A stretch of 61,940 nt of DNA from Bacteroidales bacterium (GTDB lineage: Bacteria; Bacteroidota; Bacteroidia; Bacteroidales; UBA932), in NCBI GenBank assembly GCA_017428325.1, contig JAFRRA010000003.1, positions 1 to 61,940 on the forward strand. Direction: 5' to 3'. A program made the position numbers and the translations under genes. Each line of letters opens with the position of its first letter. Position 1 is the first letter of the stretch. Below, piece by piece: positions 16,753 through 25,755 of the stretch. The notes under the pieces were generated by a model, which ran no database searches, was not told the origin of the DNA, and saw only the letters and a program-made list of their open reading frames with translations.

Positions 16753-18657
16753 CTAGGAGGAGATTTCCATCCATTTTTCAAGTTTGGAATCTCGTTCATC
16801 CTTGAGGCGGGAGTATTCCTTCGAGAGCCTTTCAACTTCTTCCGCACTGACAGGTGTGGCGAGCGCCTGCTCAATATCTGCAATCTTGAAGTCCAGCTCA
16901 GCGATTTCGTTTTCCAGCTTTTCCACCTCTTTTCTGCGGCGCCTCTCCTCCTTGCTTTCCGCCCTGGCCTGTTGGGAGTCCTTGATCTGGACTGGCTTTT
17001 CTTCCGCTTTCTTCTCTTCCTTGACAGGAGCAGGTGCTGCAAGAAGGTCTTTCCTGAGGTGTTCAAGATAAGTTTCTATTCCTCCCAGATGCTCCTTAAC
17101 CTTTCTGTCCCTGAATTCGTAAGCCTTGTCTACCAGGCCGTTGAGGAAGTCTCGGTCGTGAGACACTATGATTAGTGTACCGTCATATTTCAGCAAAGCC
17201 TGCTTGAGGATTTCCTTGCTCTGGATGTCCATATGGTTTGTAGGCTCGTCAAGTGCCAGAAGATTGTACGGCTTAAGTATCAGCTTTGCCATTGCGAGGC
17301 GGGCCCTTTCCCCTCCGCTCAGTACCGCCACTTTCTTGTCCACATCCTCTCCCTTGAAGAGGAAAGCTCCGAGAAGGTCTCTCAGCTTCTGGCGGTATTC
17401 TCCCGGAGCCGCATTTTCCAGAGTTGAGTAAACGGTCTCGTTCTTGTCCAGAATATCTTCCTGATTTTGCGCATAGTAGCCTAAGGCGACATTGTAGCCG
17501 TGCTCTGCCTTACCTGCCAGCGGATCAAGTTCACCGATGACAACCCTCATCATCGTGGTCTTGCCCTCTCCGTTTCTTCCCACGAAGGCCACCTTCTCCC
17601 CTCTTTCTATAGTTACGTTTATCCTTGAGGCGACAGTGTGGCTTCCATATCCTATGGCCAGGTCTTCAGACCGGAAAACCACCTGACCGCTTCGCGGAGC
17701 AGGAGGAAACTTTACGGTCATAGCAGCCTTGTCCTCGAGGTCCACCTCGATCCTCTCCAGCTTGTCGAGCGCTTTGATACGGCTCTGGACCTGGTTGCTC
17801 TTAGTGGCCTTGTAGCGGAACCTCTCTATGAATTCCTCTGTTTTCTCAATCATCCTCTGCTGGTTCTCGTATGCAGACCGCTGCTGTTCCATCCTTTCCT
17901 TCCGGAGAATCTTGTACTGGGAGTAAGGAACCTTGTAATCGTGGATTTTCCCGAGCATTATCTCGATTGTGCGGCTTGTGGTGCTGTCCAGGAACTTACG
18001 GTCGTGAGATATGAGAAGTACGGATCCCTTGAATGATTTCAGGTAGTTCTCGAACCACTGGATGGATTCAATGTCCAGATGGTTTGTAGGCTCGTCAAGA
18101 AGAAGGCTGTCCGGCTTGGAAAGGAGAATCTTGGCAAGTTCTATCCTCATATTCCATCCCTGGCTTAGTTCCCTTGTCGGCCGGTTGAATTCTTCCGGCC
18201 TGAACCCAAGGCCAACCAGAACCTTCTCAGCCTGACTAGCCGGAGGCTCGCTTTCCATCATAGCCACACGGTCCTGGAGATTATTCAGTTCAACGATTAG
18301 ATTGTTGTATGCATTGGACTGATAATCTGTCCTTTCGGAGAGTTGTGCGGTTATCCTGTCAATCCTGTCGTGGAGAGAAAAAAGGCCGTCAAAGGCTTTC
18401 ATTGCCTCCTCCATAACAGTCTTGTCCTTGGCGTGGGACATCATCTGGGGAAGATAGCCTATCCTCTCCCCTCTTGTCTTTGTGATCGTCCCCGTTGTGG
18501 GTGACACTTCGCCGAGAATGAGTTTAAGAAGCGTGGATTTGCCTGCCCCGTTCTTTCCAACAAGGCCGATTTTCTCGTTGTCTCCGATATGTATACTGAT
18601 ATGGTCCAGGAGCGTGAAGGCTCCCCAGGAAAGTGTCAGGTCGTTGACAGTTATCAT
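16753..18657 (-). CDS. ABC-F family ATPase (YheS/ABCF3-like)
   Basis: A cytosolic tandem-ABC protein, expected to act on the ribosome. Domain 1 has Walker A GKNGAGKSTL, signature LSQGWNMR and Walker B LLLDEPTNHLD; domain 2 has GRNGEGKTTM, LSGGERAR and LALDEPTNHMD. A charged linker separates them, and a C-terminal Lys/Glu-rich coiled coil (residues about 530-634) follows. The layout suits YheS or Uup-type proteins rather than EttA. I chose ATG 18657 (MITVNDLTLSWG, 634 residues), which overlaps the tatC stop as ATGA; a longer frame would run into tatC. It is the last gene of the tatA-tatC unit. Confidence 0.92.
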   Translation of the reverse strand: MITVNDLTLSWGAFTLLDHISIHIGDNEKIGLVGKNGAGKSTLLKLILGEVSPTTGTITKTRGERIGYLPQMMSHAKDKTVMEEAMKAFDGLFSLHDRIDRITAQLSERTDYQSNAYNNLIVELNNLQDRVAMMESEPPASQAEKVLVGLGFRPEEFNRPTRELSQGWNMRIELAKILLSKPDSLLLDEPTNHLDIESIQWFENYLKSFKGSVLLISHDRKFLDSTTSRTIEIMLGKIHDYKVPYSQYKILRKERMEQQRSAYENQQRMIEKTEEFIERFRYKATKSNQVQSRIKALDKLERIEVDLEDKAAMTVKFPPAPRSGQVVFRSEDLAIGYGSHTVASRINVTIERGEKVAFVGRNGEGKTTMMRVVIGELDPLAGKAEHGYNVALGYYAQNQEDILDKNETVYSTLENAAPGEYRQKLRDLLGAFLFKGEDVDKKVAVLSGGERARLAMAKLILKPYNLLALDEPTNHMDIQSKEILKQALLKYDGTLIIVSHDRDFLNGLVDKAYEFRDRKVKEHLGGIETYLEHLRKDLLAAPAPVKEEKKAEEKPVQIKDSQQARAESKEERRRRKEVEKLENEIAELDFKIADIEQALATPVSAEEVERLSKEYSRLKDERDSKLEKWMEISS

Positions 18658-19436
18658 TTCTCCTCTACCTCCTTTTCCTCTTTCTTTTCCCGGCACATCA
18701 TAATGCTGACTTCATAAAGTCCGTATAGAGGAAGTCCAACGGCCATAAGAGTAAACGGGTCTCCGGTAGGAGTGATGATTGCGGCTATGATCAGCAGAAT
18801 CACGAAAGCGTGTCTGCGGTATTTCTTGAGCGTGTGCTTGTATATGAGGCCGAATTTTGAAAGCAGGGCGGCAACCGTAGGAAGCTCAAACACTGCACCC
18901 AAAATCAGAATCAGGGAAAAGAATGTGGAAATATATGACCTCAGGGATATCTGGTTTGCCACGTCATCCATAACCTGATATGTTCCCAGGAATCTTACTG
19001 TCAGCGGGAAAAGAAGGAAATAACCAACCAGGACACCAAGATAGAAGAACACGGCTGCAAACGAGAAAGCCCTGACCGCAGCCCGTTTTTCCTTGGGATA
19101 TAGGGCAGGACTGACAAATGTCCACAACTGATACAGAATAACTGGTGTGCAGACGATAAGGGCAAAATAGAAAGAGGTGCTGATGTGTATGAAGAATTGG
19201 GCCGGCAGGTCAATGTTTATGACATTCAGCTTGAATGGCCCCAAAGGCTCCTGGTGCATCATACCCAGGATACGGTCCACAAACCTGTACAGTACAAAGT
19301 TGTCGTCTGTGGGCGCGAATACAATGCCGAACATGAAATCCTTGAATATGAAGAACACTATGGCTGCCCCTAAAAGGATGAGAGCTGAACGGAAGAGTAC
19401 CTTCCTCAGCTCATCCAAATGCTCCCAGAATGTCAT
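18654..19436 (-). CDS. tatC: Sec-independent protein translocase TatC
   Basis: TatC is the multispanning receptor of the twin-arginine pathway that binds signal peptides of folded exported proteins. Six membrane segments are readable. Family signatures are TFWEHLDELRKVLFRS at the cytoplasmic N-terminus and PVILYQLWTFVSPALYPKEK. I use ATG 19436 (MTFWEHLDEL, 260 residues); a TTG 15 bases upstream is an alternative. The stop overlaps the ABC-F start. tatA lies 27 bases upstream. Only one TatA/B-type gene is present, as in minimal TatAC systems. Confidence 0.95.
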   Translation of the reverse strand: MTFWEHLDELRKVLFRSALILLGAAIVFFIFKDFMFGIVFAPTDDNFVLYRFVDRILGMMHQEPLGPFKLNVINIDLPAQFFIHISTSFYFALIVCTPVILYQLWTFVSPALYPKEKRAAVRAFSFAAVFFYLGVLVGYFLLFPLTVRFLGTYQVMDDVANQISLRSYISTFFSLILILGAVFELPTVAALLSKFGLIYKHTLKKYRRHAFVILLIIAAIITPTGDPFTLMAVGLPLYGLYEVSIMMCREKKEEKEVEEK

Positions 19437-19463
19437 GTTCTTCTCGGCCAAGGGGAAGAAATG

Positions 19464-19688
19464 TTAGTTCTCGATATCCTTCTTTATATCATTGAGGGTT
19501 GATTTGACTTCATCGTCCTTTATGTCATCTTCAACACCCTTCATTCCGTCTTTGAAGCTCTTTACACCTTTACCGATGCCTTTCATAAGCTCCGGAATTT
19601 TCCTTCCGCCGAAAAGAAGCAAGATAACGAAGGCGATAATCAGGATTTCTCCCCATCCGAAAGATCCGAATAATAGCAGGTTGTACAT
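19464..19688 (-). CDS. tatA: Sec-independent protein translocase TatA
   Basis: A 74-residue pore-forming Tat component. It has a short periplasmic N-terminus, one membrane helix ([19 protein letters not shown]), the hinge and amphipathic helix ([20 protein letters not shown]), and an acidic tail. The hinge Gly and Phe positions are conserved. It is first in a tatA-tatC-ABC-F unit with its own -7 box at 19720-19727. Confidence 0.95.
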   Translation of the reverse strand: MYNLLLFGSFGWGEILIIAFVILLLFGGRKIPELMKGIGKGVKSFKDGMKGVEDDIKDDEVKSTLNDIKKDIEN

Positions 19689-19719
19689 AATATGATGTTT
19701 TTGAATTTTCCTAGTCGAA

Positions 19720-19727
19720 CAAATATA
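19720..19727 (-). promoter_or_regulatory. -7 promoter element of tatA
   Basis: TATATTTG on the minus strand, 31 bases before ATG 19688, an exact TAnnTTTG match. Confidence 0.6.
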
Positions 19728-19745
19728 ACTCTTTTTTCCCAGTTC

Positions 19746-20159
19746 TCAATCCTCAGGGAAGTATGCCTCTATTTTTTCCAGGAATGACTGCGGAACCCTT
19801 ACCGGTATTCTCTTGTCTGCGCTGATGAAGCCAACAATCACTGTTCCGTAGCATAACAGCTCGTCATTCTGGTTGAATATTTTCTGGTCAAAATACAGCT
19901 TTGCCTGAGGCTTTCTAGTCAGAGTTGTAACTACTTTAAGGGTATCCCCCATCCTGGAAGGCAGCTTGAAATGAATGTCCACGCTGACTACCGGGAACAT
20001 AATGTTCTCCTCTTCCATCTTCTCGATAGGAATACCGAGTTCCTTCATCATCCGGTTACGTCCGCATTCGAAGAAACGCACATAGTTGGAATGGTGGACG
20101 ATACCCATCTGGTCACATTCGTAATACCTTACATCGAGTTTACATTCAGAGGTATACAT
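19746..20159 (-). CDS. Acyl-CoA thioesterase, YbgC/4HBT hotdog family
   Basis: A single hotdog-fold protein of 137 residues from ATG 20159. The N-terminal segment LDVRYYECDQMGIVHHSNYVRFFE holds the catalytic Asp (DQMGIVHH) of the YbgC/FadM group. These enzymes hydrolyse short or medium acyl-CoA esters and some act with the Tol-Pal system; the substrate here is unknown. A start further up (20186) would overlap the calcium ATPase gene. With the chosen start the gap to that gene is four bases, so it is co-transcribed. Confidence 0.88.
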   Translation of the reverse strand: MYTSECKLDVRYYECDQMGIVHHSNYVRFFECGRNRMMKELGIPIEKMEEENIMFPVVSVDIHFKLPSRMGDTLKVVTTLTRKPQAKLYFDQKIFNQNDELLCYGTVIVGFISADKRIPVRVPQSFLEKIEAYFPED

Positions 20160-20163
20160 ATTA

Positions 20164-22707
20164 TTAAAGGTTTTTGCGGTTAACAATTCTGATCATCCAT
20201 CCCATAAACATTACCGTAGAAGTGGTTGCAATGAGAAGAATCCAGGCAAGGGCATTCAGTTTGACGGTTCTGAAGAGATCTCCCGGAACGAACTGGACAA
20301 TGATGATCTGGAGAATGAATATCAGCGATACCACAAGCAGGAAATTGCGGTTTTGCCCCAGTTTGTGGAACGGGCCGTTGTTTGTTTCCAGACATCTTGC
20401 GTTAAACAGGTTCCACATCTGCATCAGCACGAATCCAGTGAAGAAGCAGCATATAAAGACATCGTAGTTTTCGCTTCCTTCTCCAGGGCTTCTCATCATG
20501 TAAAGGAATGCGGCAAAGAACATGCCTACTCCAGCCAGCATAATCCTTTTCCACATCTCTTTTGTGATTATGGAATCGTTGAGTCCTCTCGGCTTTTCCT
20601 TCATAACTGCCGGATCCTTCGGTTCCGATGCCAATGCCAGGGCGGCCAGAGTGTCCATAATCAGGTTGATCCAGAGGATCTGGGTTATTGTAAGAGGATA
20701 TTCCTGATTCAGAAACAAAGGGCCGGCAATGGCTGTAAGAAGAGCGGCAACATTGACACTTAGCTGGAAGAAAATGAATCTCTGGATGTTGTGATAGATG
20801 CTCCTGCCCCATTCCACGGCGGTAACTACAGTGGAGATGGAATCATCCAGTATTATTATGTCGCTGCTTTCCTTTGCCACGGATGTTCCGCTGCCCATGC
20901 TAAGGCCAACGTTTGCGTAGTTGAGTGCCGGGGCATCGTTTGTCCCGTCTCCTGTTACAGCAACCACTTCGCCCATTTTCTCCAGAAGCTTTACCAGTCG
21001 GACCTTGTCTTCCGGACGGGCTCTGGACATAACCTTGATCTTTGGTATCCTTTTCAGGGCCTCCTCGTCCGAAAGGGCGGAGAATTCCGCTCCGGTTATG
21101 GAGTTTTCCTCTGGGGTGTCATCCTCTTTCCAGAGAGTGGCCTGCCTTGCTATCTCAATGGCTGTGAGAGAATTGTCTCCCGTAACTATTTTAATGGCAA
21201 TGCCGGCGCTTTCGCATTTTGCAATTGCTTCGGGAACATCATTCCTTACAGGGTCCTCGATGGCGGCAAAGCCGTCGTAAAGCAATTCTTCCCCTGGTTT
21301 TCCGTGGGCAAAGCAGATGCATCTCATACCCCTTTTCTGGAAGGACTGAATCCTTTCCAGTTCACTTTCCTTGCCCTCATATCCTTCGCAGAGAGAAAGA
21401 ATTGTTTCAGGAGAACCCTTCATAAGCAGACGTTCCCCATCCTCAGTCCTTATGGTGGTAGACATATACTTAAGGTTGGATGAGAACGGAATCCTTTCCA
21501 GTACCTCGTAACGGTTCCTTAAGGCCATATAATCATATCCAAGACCCTTCAGATAGAGAAGTGTAGCTCCTTCCGTAGGATTGCCAATGAAATTGTCCCC
21601 GTCCAGGAAAGCAGTGGAGTTTAGGCTAATTGCAATAGCAGTGTCCTCATTGTCTTTTAGGGTGCATTCCGCCACCTTCATCTTGTTCTGGGTAAGGGTG
21701 CCTGTCTTGTCAGTGCATATTACGGTGGAGGCACCCATTGTCTCGCAGGCGTGCATTTTCCTGACCAGCGCATTCTGCGCAGTCATTTTGCGCATGCTGT
21801 ATGCAAGAGCAAGGGATATGCTCATAGGAAGTCCCTCAGGCACAGCCATTACGATAAGCGTAACAGCCAGCATGAACATTGTTACAAGGTGGCTGATCCC
21901 TTCCGTAGAAGACAGGTCAAGACCGTTGTGGAGTTCATACACGAGAAGGGCAACGAATACAAGAATTGAAACCGTTATGCCCACCTTTCCTATCTGGGAC
22001 CCAAGCTTGGAAAGCTGCCGTGTAAGAGGAGTCTGGACCCCGGTGGTTTCCGCAGCGGCTCTGGCAGTCTTGCCTATTTCAGTGGAGTCTCCAACAGTTT
22101 CCACCAGCATCGTGCCTTCTCCCTCGCTTACGGTTGTGCCCCTGTAGACCTTGTTCGGGGAATAAGCTGTCTTGTATTCGGAAACCGGTTCCGCCTTCTT
22201 GTTTGAAGGCTTGCTTTCCCCGTTGAGGCTGGATTCGTTCACTTTCAGGTCAACTGCCTGGACTACAGTTCCGTCCGCAGGAACTTCATCGCCGAGATTG
22301 AGGATTATATAGTCCCCTGCCACCACTTCAGACTTTGGTATCAGCACAACAGAGCTTTCTCCGTTTTCCTTTTGGCGCAAGGCCTTTACAGGAGCTTCAT
22401 CGCTGATTTTGTTTAGGATATCGAATTCCTTTCCGGCTTTTCTCTCGTTAAGGAACGAGACCATTGTGGCCAGGATTATAGCGATTATTATACCTGCGCT
22501 TTCCAAAAGGGAACCCTTGCCGAAAACCAGAGTTATGGTCAGCGATATGGCAGCGGCAATGCTGAGGATTATGATTAGGGGGTCCTTGAATTTACCGAGA
22601 AACTGCAACAGCCAATGCTCCCTCCTTGGTGGAGTGAGCACATTGCTGCCGTACTTCTGCCGGCTTTCTTCTACCTGCCTGTTATTTAAGCCTCTGAAGG
22701 AGTTCAT
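20164..22707 (-). CDS. Calcium-translocating P-type ATPase (PMCA-like)
   Basis: A type IIB-like cation pump of about 847 residues. It has an N-terminal cation ATPase domain (NVLTPPRREHW), actuator motif SSLNGESKPS, M4 VPEGLPMSISLALA with the ion-binding PEGL, phosphorylation site CTDKTGTLTQNK, hinge VTGDGTNDAPAL and a six-helix C-terminal membrane block. There is no long C-terminal regulatory tail. Calcium is inferred from family resemblance. I chose ATG 22707; it overlaps the end of valS by 26 bases, so the two genes are translationally close. Confidence 0.92.
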   Translation of the reverse strand: MNSFRGLNNRQVEESRQKYGSNVLTPPRREHWLLQFLGKFKDPLIIILSIAAAISLTITLVFGKGSLLESAGIIIAIILATMVSFLNERKAGKEFDILNKISDEAPVKALRQKENGESSVVLIPKSEVVAGDYIILNLGDEVPADGTVVQAVDLKVNESSLNGESKPSNKKAEPVSEYKTAYSPNKVYRGTTVSEGEGTMLVETVGDSTEIGKTARAAAETTGVQTPLTRQLSKLGSQIGKVGITVSILVFVALLVYELHNGLDLSSTEGISHLVTMFMLAVTLIVMAVPEGLPMSISLALAYSMRKMTAQNALVRKMHACETMGASTVICTDKTGTLTQNKMKVAECTLKDNEDTAIAISLNSTAFLDGDNFIGNPTEGATLLYLKGLGYDYMALRNRYEVLERIPFSSNLKYMSTTIRTEDGERLLMKGSPETILSLCEGYEGKESELERIQSFQKRGMRCICFAHGKPGEELLYDGFAAIEDPVRNDVPEAIAKCESAGIAIKIVTGDNSLTAIEIARQATLWKEDDTPEENSITGAEFSALSDEEALKRIPKIKVMSRARPEDKVRLVKLLEKMGEVVAVTGDGTNDAPALNYANVGLSMGSGTSVAKESSDIIILDDSISTVVTAVEWGRSIYHNIQRFIFFQLSVNVAALLTAIAGPLFLNQEYPLTITQILWINLIMDTLAALALASEPKDPAVMKEKPRGLNDSIITKEMWKRIMLAGVGMFFAAFLYMMRSPGEGSENYDVFICCFFTGFVLMQMWNLFNARCLETNNGPFHKLGQNRNFLLVVSLIFILQIIIVQFVPGDLFRTVKLNALAWILLIATTSTVMFMGWMIRIVNRKNL

Positions 22708-25321
22708 CAAGTGCTTTCAGCTTTTCGAGAGCGTCGCTTTCCTTCTTCCTCTCAAGGTCAACGACAGCCTTAGGCGCGCTTGAGACAAACCTCTCGTTGG
22801 AGAGTTTCTTCCTTACTCCCGTTAGGAAACCCTCATAGCGTTTGATTTCAGCCTCGATCTTGGCCTTTTCAGCCTCAACGTCAACCTGGACCGGAACGAA
22901 GAACTCTGTTGTTCCTACCATAAAGTTAACTCCTGTCTGGTTGCTGTCGAAGGCCTCTGTTTCCTCTATCCTGGAGACATTCGCAAGCTTGGAGACCAGA
23001 GCTCCTATTTCAGACGCAACCTGCTTCTTTACAAATAATTCCACAGCCTGCTTAGGAGAAATCTGCTTGCTCTGGCGGATGTTCCTTATGTTTATTATGC
23101 AGCCTCTGGCAATCTCGAAATCTGAGATAGCCTGCTCGTTGACCGGGCCGTCTTTAGGCATCATCTGCCTCATTATGGTTTCCCCGTTCTGTCTCGGCGA
23201 CAGATTCTGCCACAGTTCCTCCGTAATGAACGGCATGAACGGATGCAGGAGCTTGAGAAGGCTGTCGAAGAACTGTACGCTCTTGTCGAATACTGTCTTG
23301 GAGATCTTTTCTCCGAAAGCAGGCTTAACTGCCTCAAGGTACCAGGCGCAGAATTCATCCCAGAAGAGCTTGTAGATGGTCATTGTGGCATCGCTGATCC
23401 TGAATTTGGAGAAGTGGTCATTAATTGTTGCAATGCTCTTGTTCAGAAGGCTTTCGAACCATTCTACAGCCTTTGTATCAGCCTGTGAAGGAACGGTGTT
23501 TGGATCAACTTCCCAGCCCTGGATAAGGCGGAAGGCGTTCCATATCTTGTTGCAGAAATTACGTCCCTGCTCTACCTGGCTCTCGTCAAAGAAGATGTCG
23601 TTTCCGGCGCTTGAGCAAAGAAGCATTCCCACCCTTACGGCATCCGCGCCATACTTCTTGATGAGAACAAGAGGATCAGGGGAATTGCCCAAAGTCTTGC
23701 TCATCTTCCTTCCGAGCTTGTCGCGGACTATACCTGTAAGATATACGTTGCTGAACGGCTCCTTTCCCTCGAACTCGTCTGCGGCCATTATCATCCTGGC
23801 TACCCAGAAGAAAAGGATATCCGGTGCTGTAATAAGGTCGTTTGTAGGGAAATAATATGCAAGTTCCTTGTTGGGTTCCCTGTCCGGGAAACCAGGTTTT
23901 TCAGGGTCAAATACGGATATCGGCCACAGCCAGGAGGAGAACCAGGTATCCAGCACGTCTTCATCCTGGCGAAGGTCCTCAATCTTGAGGCCAGGGTTCT
24001 TGGCAGCAGCTTCGGCAAATGCCTCTTCCTTAGTTGCTGCGACAAAACATTCTCCATCCGGAGTATAGTATGCAGGAATCTGCTGTCCCCACCAGAGTTG
24101 GCGGGAGATGCACCAGTCCCTTACGGTCTCCATCCAGTGGCGGTATGTGTTCGTGAAACGGTCCGGAATCAGCCTGACCTTTCCGTCCTCCACACTCTTG
24201 AGAGCCTTGGCGGCAAGGTCTTCCATCTTCAGGAACCACTGCAGGGATAGCTTAGGCTCGATAACAGCGTCTGTCCTTTCAGAATGGCCCACAGGAGAAT
24301 TGTAATCCTCGGTCTTCTCCAGATTGCCGGACTCTTCCAGCATCTTGACTATGTTCTTCCTTGCCTGGAACCTTTCCTGACCGACCAGGATCTGGGCCTT
24401 CTCGTTCAGGCATCCGTCATCGTCTATGATATCCAGGACCGGAAGCTTGTGCCTGAGGCCGATTTCATAGTCGTTGATATCGTGAGCCGGAGTAACCTTA
24501 AGACATCCGGTTCCGAAATCCATTGTGACATAATCATCCTCGATGATTGGAATTTCCTTGTTAATCAAAGGAATGAGGATTTTCTTGCCTCTGAGCCAGT
24601 GATATCTCTCGTCATTAGGGTTGATGCATACGGCAGCATCTGCCATTATGGTTTCAGGACGGGTTGTGGCTATCACGATATATTTGTCTGTTGCCTTTCC
24701 CCCATCGCTGATGAAATACCTCAGATAATAGAGCTTGCTCTTGGTATCCTTGTGGATCACCTCTTCATCGCTGACGGCGGTTTTTCCCACAGGATCCCAG
24801 TTCACCATTCTCACTCCCCTGTATATCAGCCCCTTCTTGTAGAAATACACGAATGTGTTGATAACAGCCTTGCTCAGAGCGGGCTCCATTGTAAAGCGGG
24901 TGCGGTCCCAGTCACAGGAAGCTCCAAGTTTCCTAAGCTGCTTGAGGATTATTCCTCCGTGCTCCTCTTTCCATTTCCAGGCCTCTTCCAGGAACTGTTC
25001 CCTGGACAGGGATGACTTCTCGATACCTTTTTCCTTCAGACGGGCAACAACCTTGGCCTCCGTTGCGATGGAGGCATGGTCTGTTCCAGGAACCCAGCAG
25101 GCATTCTTGCCGAGCATACGGGCCCTGCGGATCAGCACATCCTGAATGGTGTTGTTCATCATGTGTCCCATATGGAGGACTCCCGTCACGTTAGGCGGCG
25201 GAATCACTATGGAATAAGGCTCCCTTTCATCGGGCTCCGAATGAAATATCTTGTGTTCTAACCAGTAGGAATACCATTTGTCTTCCGTTAAGGAAGGATC
25301 GTACTTTGCAGGAATGTCCAT
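22682..25321 (-). CDS. valS: Valine-tRNA ligase
   Basis: A class I synthetase of 879 residues. HIGH-type motif: PPNVTGVLHMGHMM; KMSKS-type motif: RKMSKTLGNSPDP (Thr in place of the last Ser). It has a large editing insertion, an anticodon-binding domain, and a C-terminal Lys/Glu-rich coiled coil typical of ValRS. It is first of a valS / calcium ATPase / thioesterase unit. The leader begins at a strong hairpin (25343-25370) directly after the predicted transcription start. Confidence 0.97.
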   Translation of the reverse strand: MDIPAKYDPSLTEDKWYSYWLEHKIFHSEPDEREPYSIVIPPPNVTGVLHMGHMMNNTIQDVLIRRARMLGKNACWVPGTDHASIATEAKVVARLKEKGIEKSSLSREQFLEEAWKWKEEHGGIILKQLRKLGASCDWDRTRFTMEPALSKAVINTFVYFYKKGLIYRGVRMVNWDPVGKTAVSDEEVIHKDTKSKLYYLRYFISDGGKATDKYIVIATTRPETIMADAAVCINPNDERYHWLRGKKILIPLINKEIPIIEDDYVTMDFGTGCLKVTPAHDINDYEIGLRHKLPVLDIIDDDGCLNEKAQILVGQERFQARKNIVKMLEESGNLEKTEDYNSPVGHSERTDAVIEPKLSLQWFLKMEDLAAKALKSVEDGKVRLIPDRFTNTYRHWMETVRDWCISRQLWWGQQIPAYYTPDGECFVAATKEEAFAEAAAKNPGLKIEDLRQDEDVLDTWFSSWLWPISVFDPEKPGFPDREPNKELAYYFPTNDLITAPDILFFWVARMIMAADEFEGKEPFSNVYLTGIVRDKLGRKMSKTLGNSPDPLVLIKKYGADAVRVGMLLCSSAGNDIFFDESQVEQGRNFCNKIWNAFRLIQGWEVDPNTVPSQADTKAVEWFESLLNKSIATINDHFSKFRISDATMTIYKLFWDEFCAWYLEAVKPAFGEKISKTVFDKSVQFFDSLLKLLHPFMPFITEELWQNLSPRQNGETIMRQMMPKDGPVNEQAISDFEIARGCIINIRNIRQSKQISPKQAVELFVKKQVASEIGALVSKLANVSRIEETEAFDSNQTGVNFMVGTTEFFVPVQVDVEAEKAKIEAEIKRYEGFLTGVRKKLSNERFVSSAPKAVVDLERKKESDALEKLKALDELLQRLK

Positions 25322-25342
25322 TTTCTTCTTTTTATTGTGTAA

Positions 25343-25370
25343 CCGGAAACCTTTCCGCAGGTTTCACCGG
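25343..25370 (-). promoter_or_regulatory. Hairpin in the valS 5' leader
   Basis: On the minus strand CCGGTGAAACCT pairs with AGGTTTCCGG around a 6-base loop: an uninterrupted 7-bp AAACCT-type stem extended by CCGG/CCGG with a small bulge. It sits exactly where the transcript should begin, 22 bases before ATG 25321. It is too short to be a T-box. Confidence 0.55.
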
Positions 25371-25374
25371 GTGG

Positions 25375-25382
25375 CAAAGTTA
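25375..25382 (-). promoter_or_regulatory. -7 promoter element of valS
   Basis: TAACTTTG on the minus strand, followed by CC. It lies 12 bases from the opposite-strand element at 25394-25401, forming a divergent promoter pair. Confidence 0.6.
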
Positions 25383-25393
25383 ATAATTTTCAC

Positions 25394-25401
25394 TATATTT
25401 G
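25394..25401 (+). promoter_or_regulatory. -7 promoter element of the DUF3467-etf operon
   Basis: TATATTTG followed by CC, 30 bases before ATG 25432, an exact TAnnTTTG match. Confidence 0.6.
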
Positions 25402-25431
25402 CCCGATACATTTTTTCAAATTATAATAGGT

Positions 25432-25737
25432 ATGGCTGACAACAAGCAGTTGGACATAGAACTCAGCAGCGAAGTGGCTAAAGGTTCATACAGCAACCTT
25501 TCAATCATCACCCACTCTCCCAACGAGTTCGTGCTTGATTTTCTGAAGATACTGCCCGGTTTCCCCAAGGCGGTTGTTACAGAAAGGATTATAATGACTC
25601 CAGAGAACGCCAAGAGGCTCCGCGACGCCCTGGCAGACAATATCGGAAAGTTCGAGTCCCATTTCGGAGAGATAATTCTCCACAATCCCGAGCCTCAGGT
25701 TCCGGTGGGATTCAACCCGTCTTCAAACAAATCGTAA
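25432..25737 (+). CDS. DUF3467 domain protein
   Basis: A 101-residue cytosolic protein of the DUF3467 family. Typical segments are YSNLSIITHSPNEFVLDF, RIIMTPENAKRLRDALADNI and YESHFGEI-like SHFGEIIL. The function is unknown; the family fold suggests a small oligomeric beta protein. The start ATG 25432 is fixed by the promoter at 25394-25401, since upstream codons precede the likely transcript start. etfB follows after 18 bases, so it is probably part of the electron-transfer operon. Confidence 0.88.
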   Translation: MADNKQLDIELSSEVAKGSYSNLSIITHSPNEFVLDFLKILPGFPKAVVTERIIMTPENAKRLRDALADNIGKFESHFGEIILHNPEPQVPVGFNPSSNKS

Positions 25738-25755
25738 TTATTAGATTTTCAAGAT

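Noticed and set aside
25321-25375. T-box riboswitch before valS
   Set aside because: The leader is only about 50 bases, with one hairpin and no T-box or antiterminator sequence.
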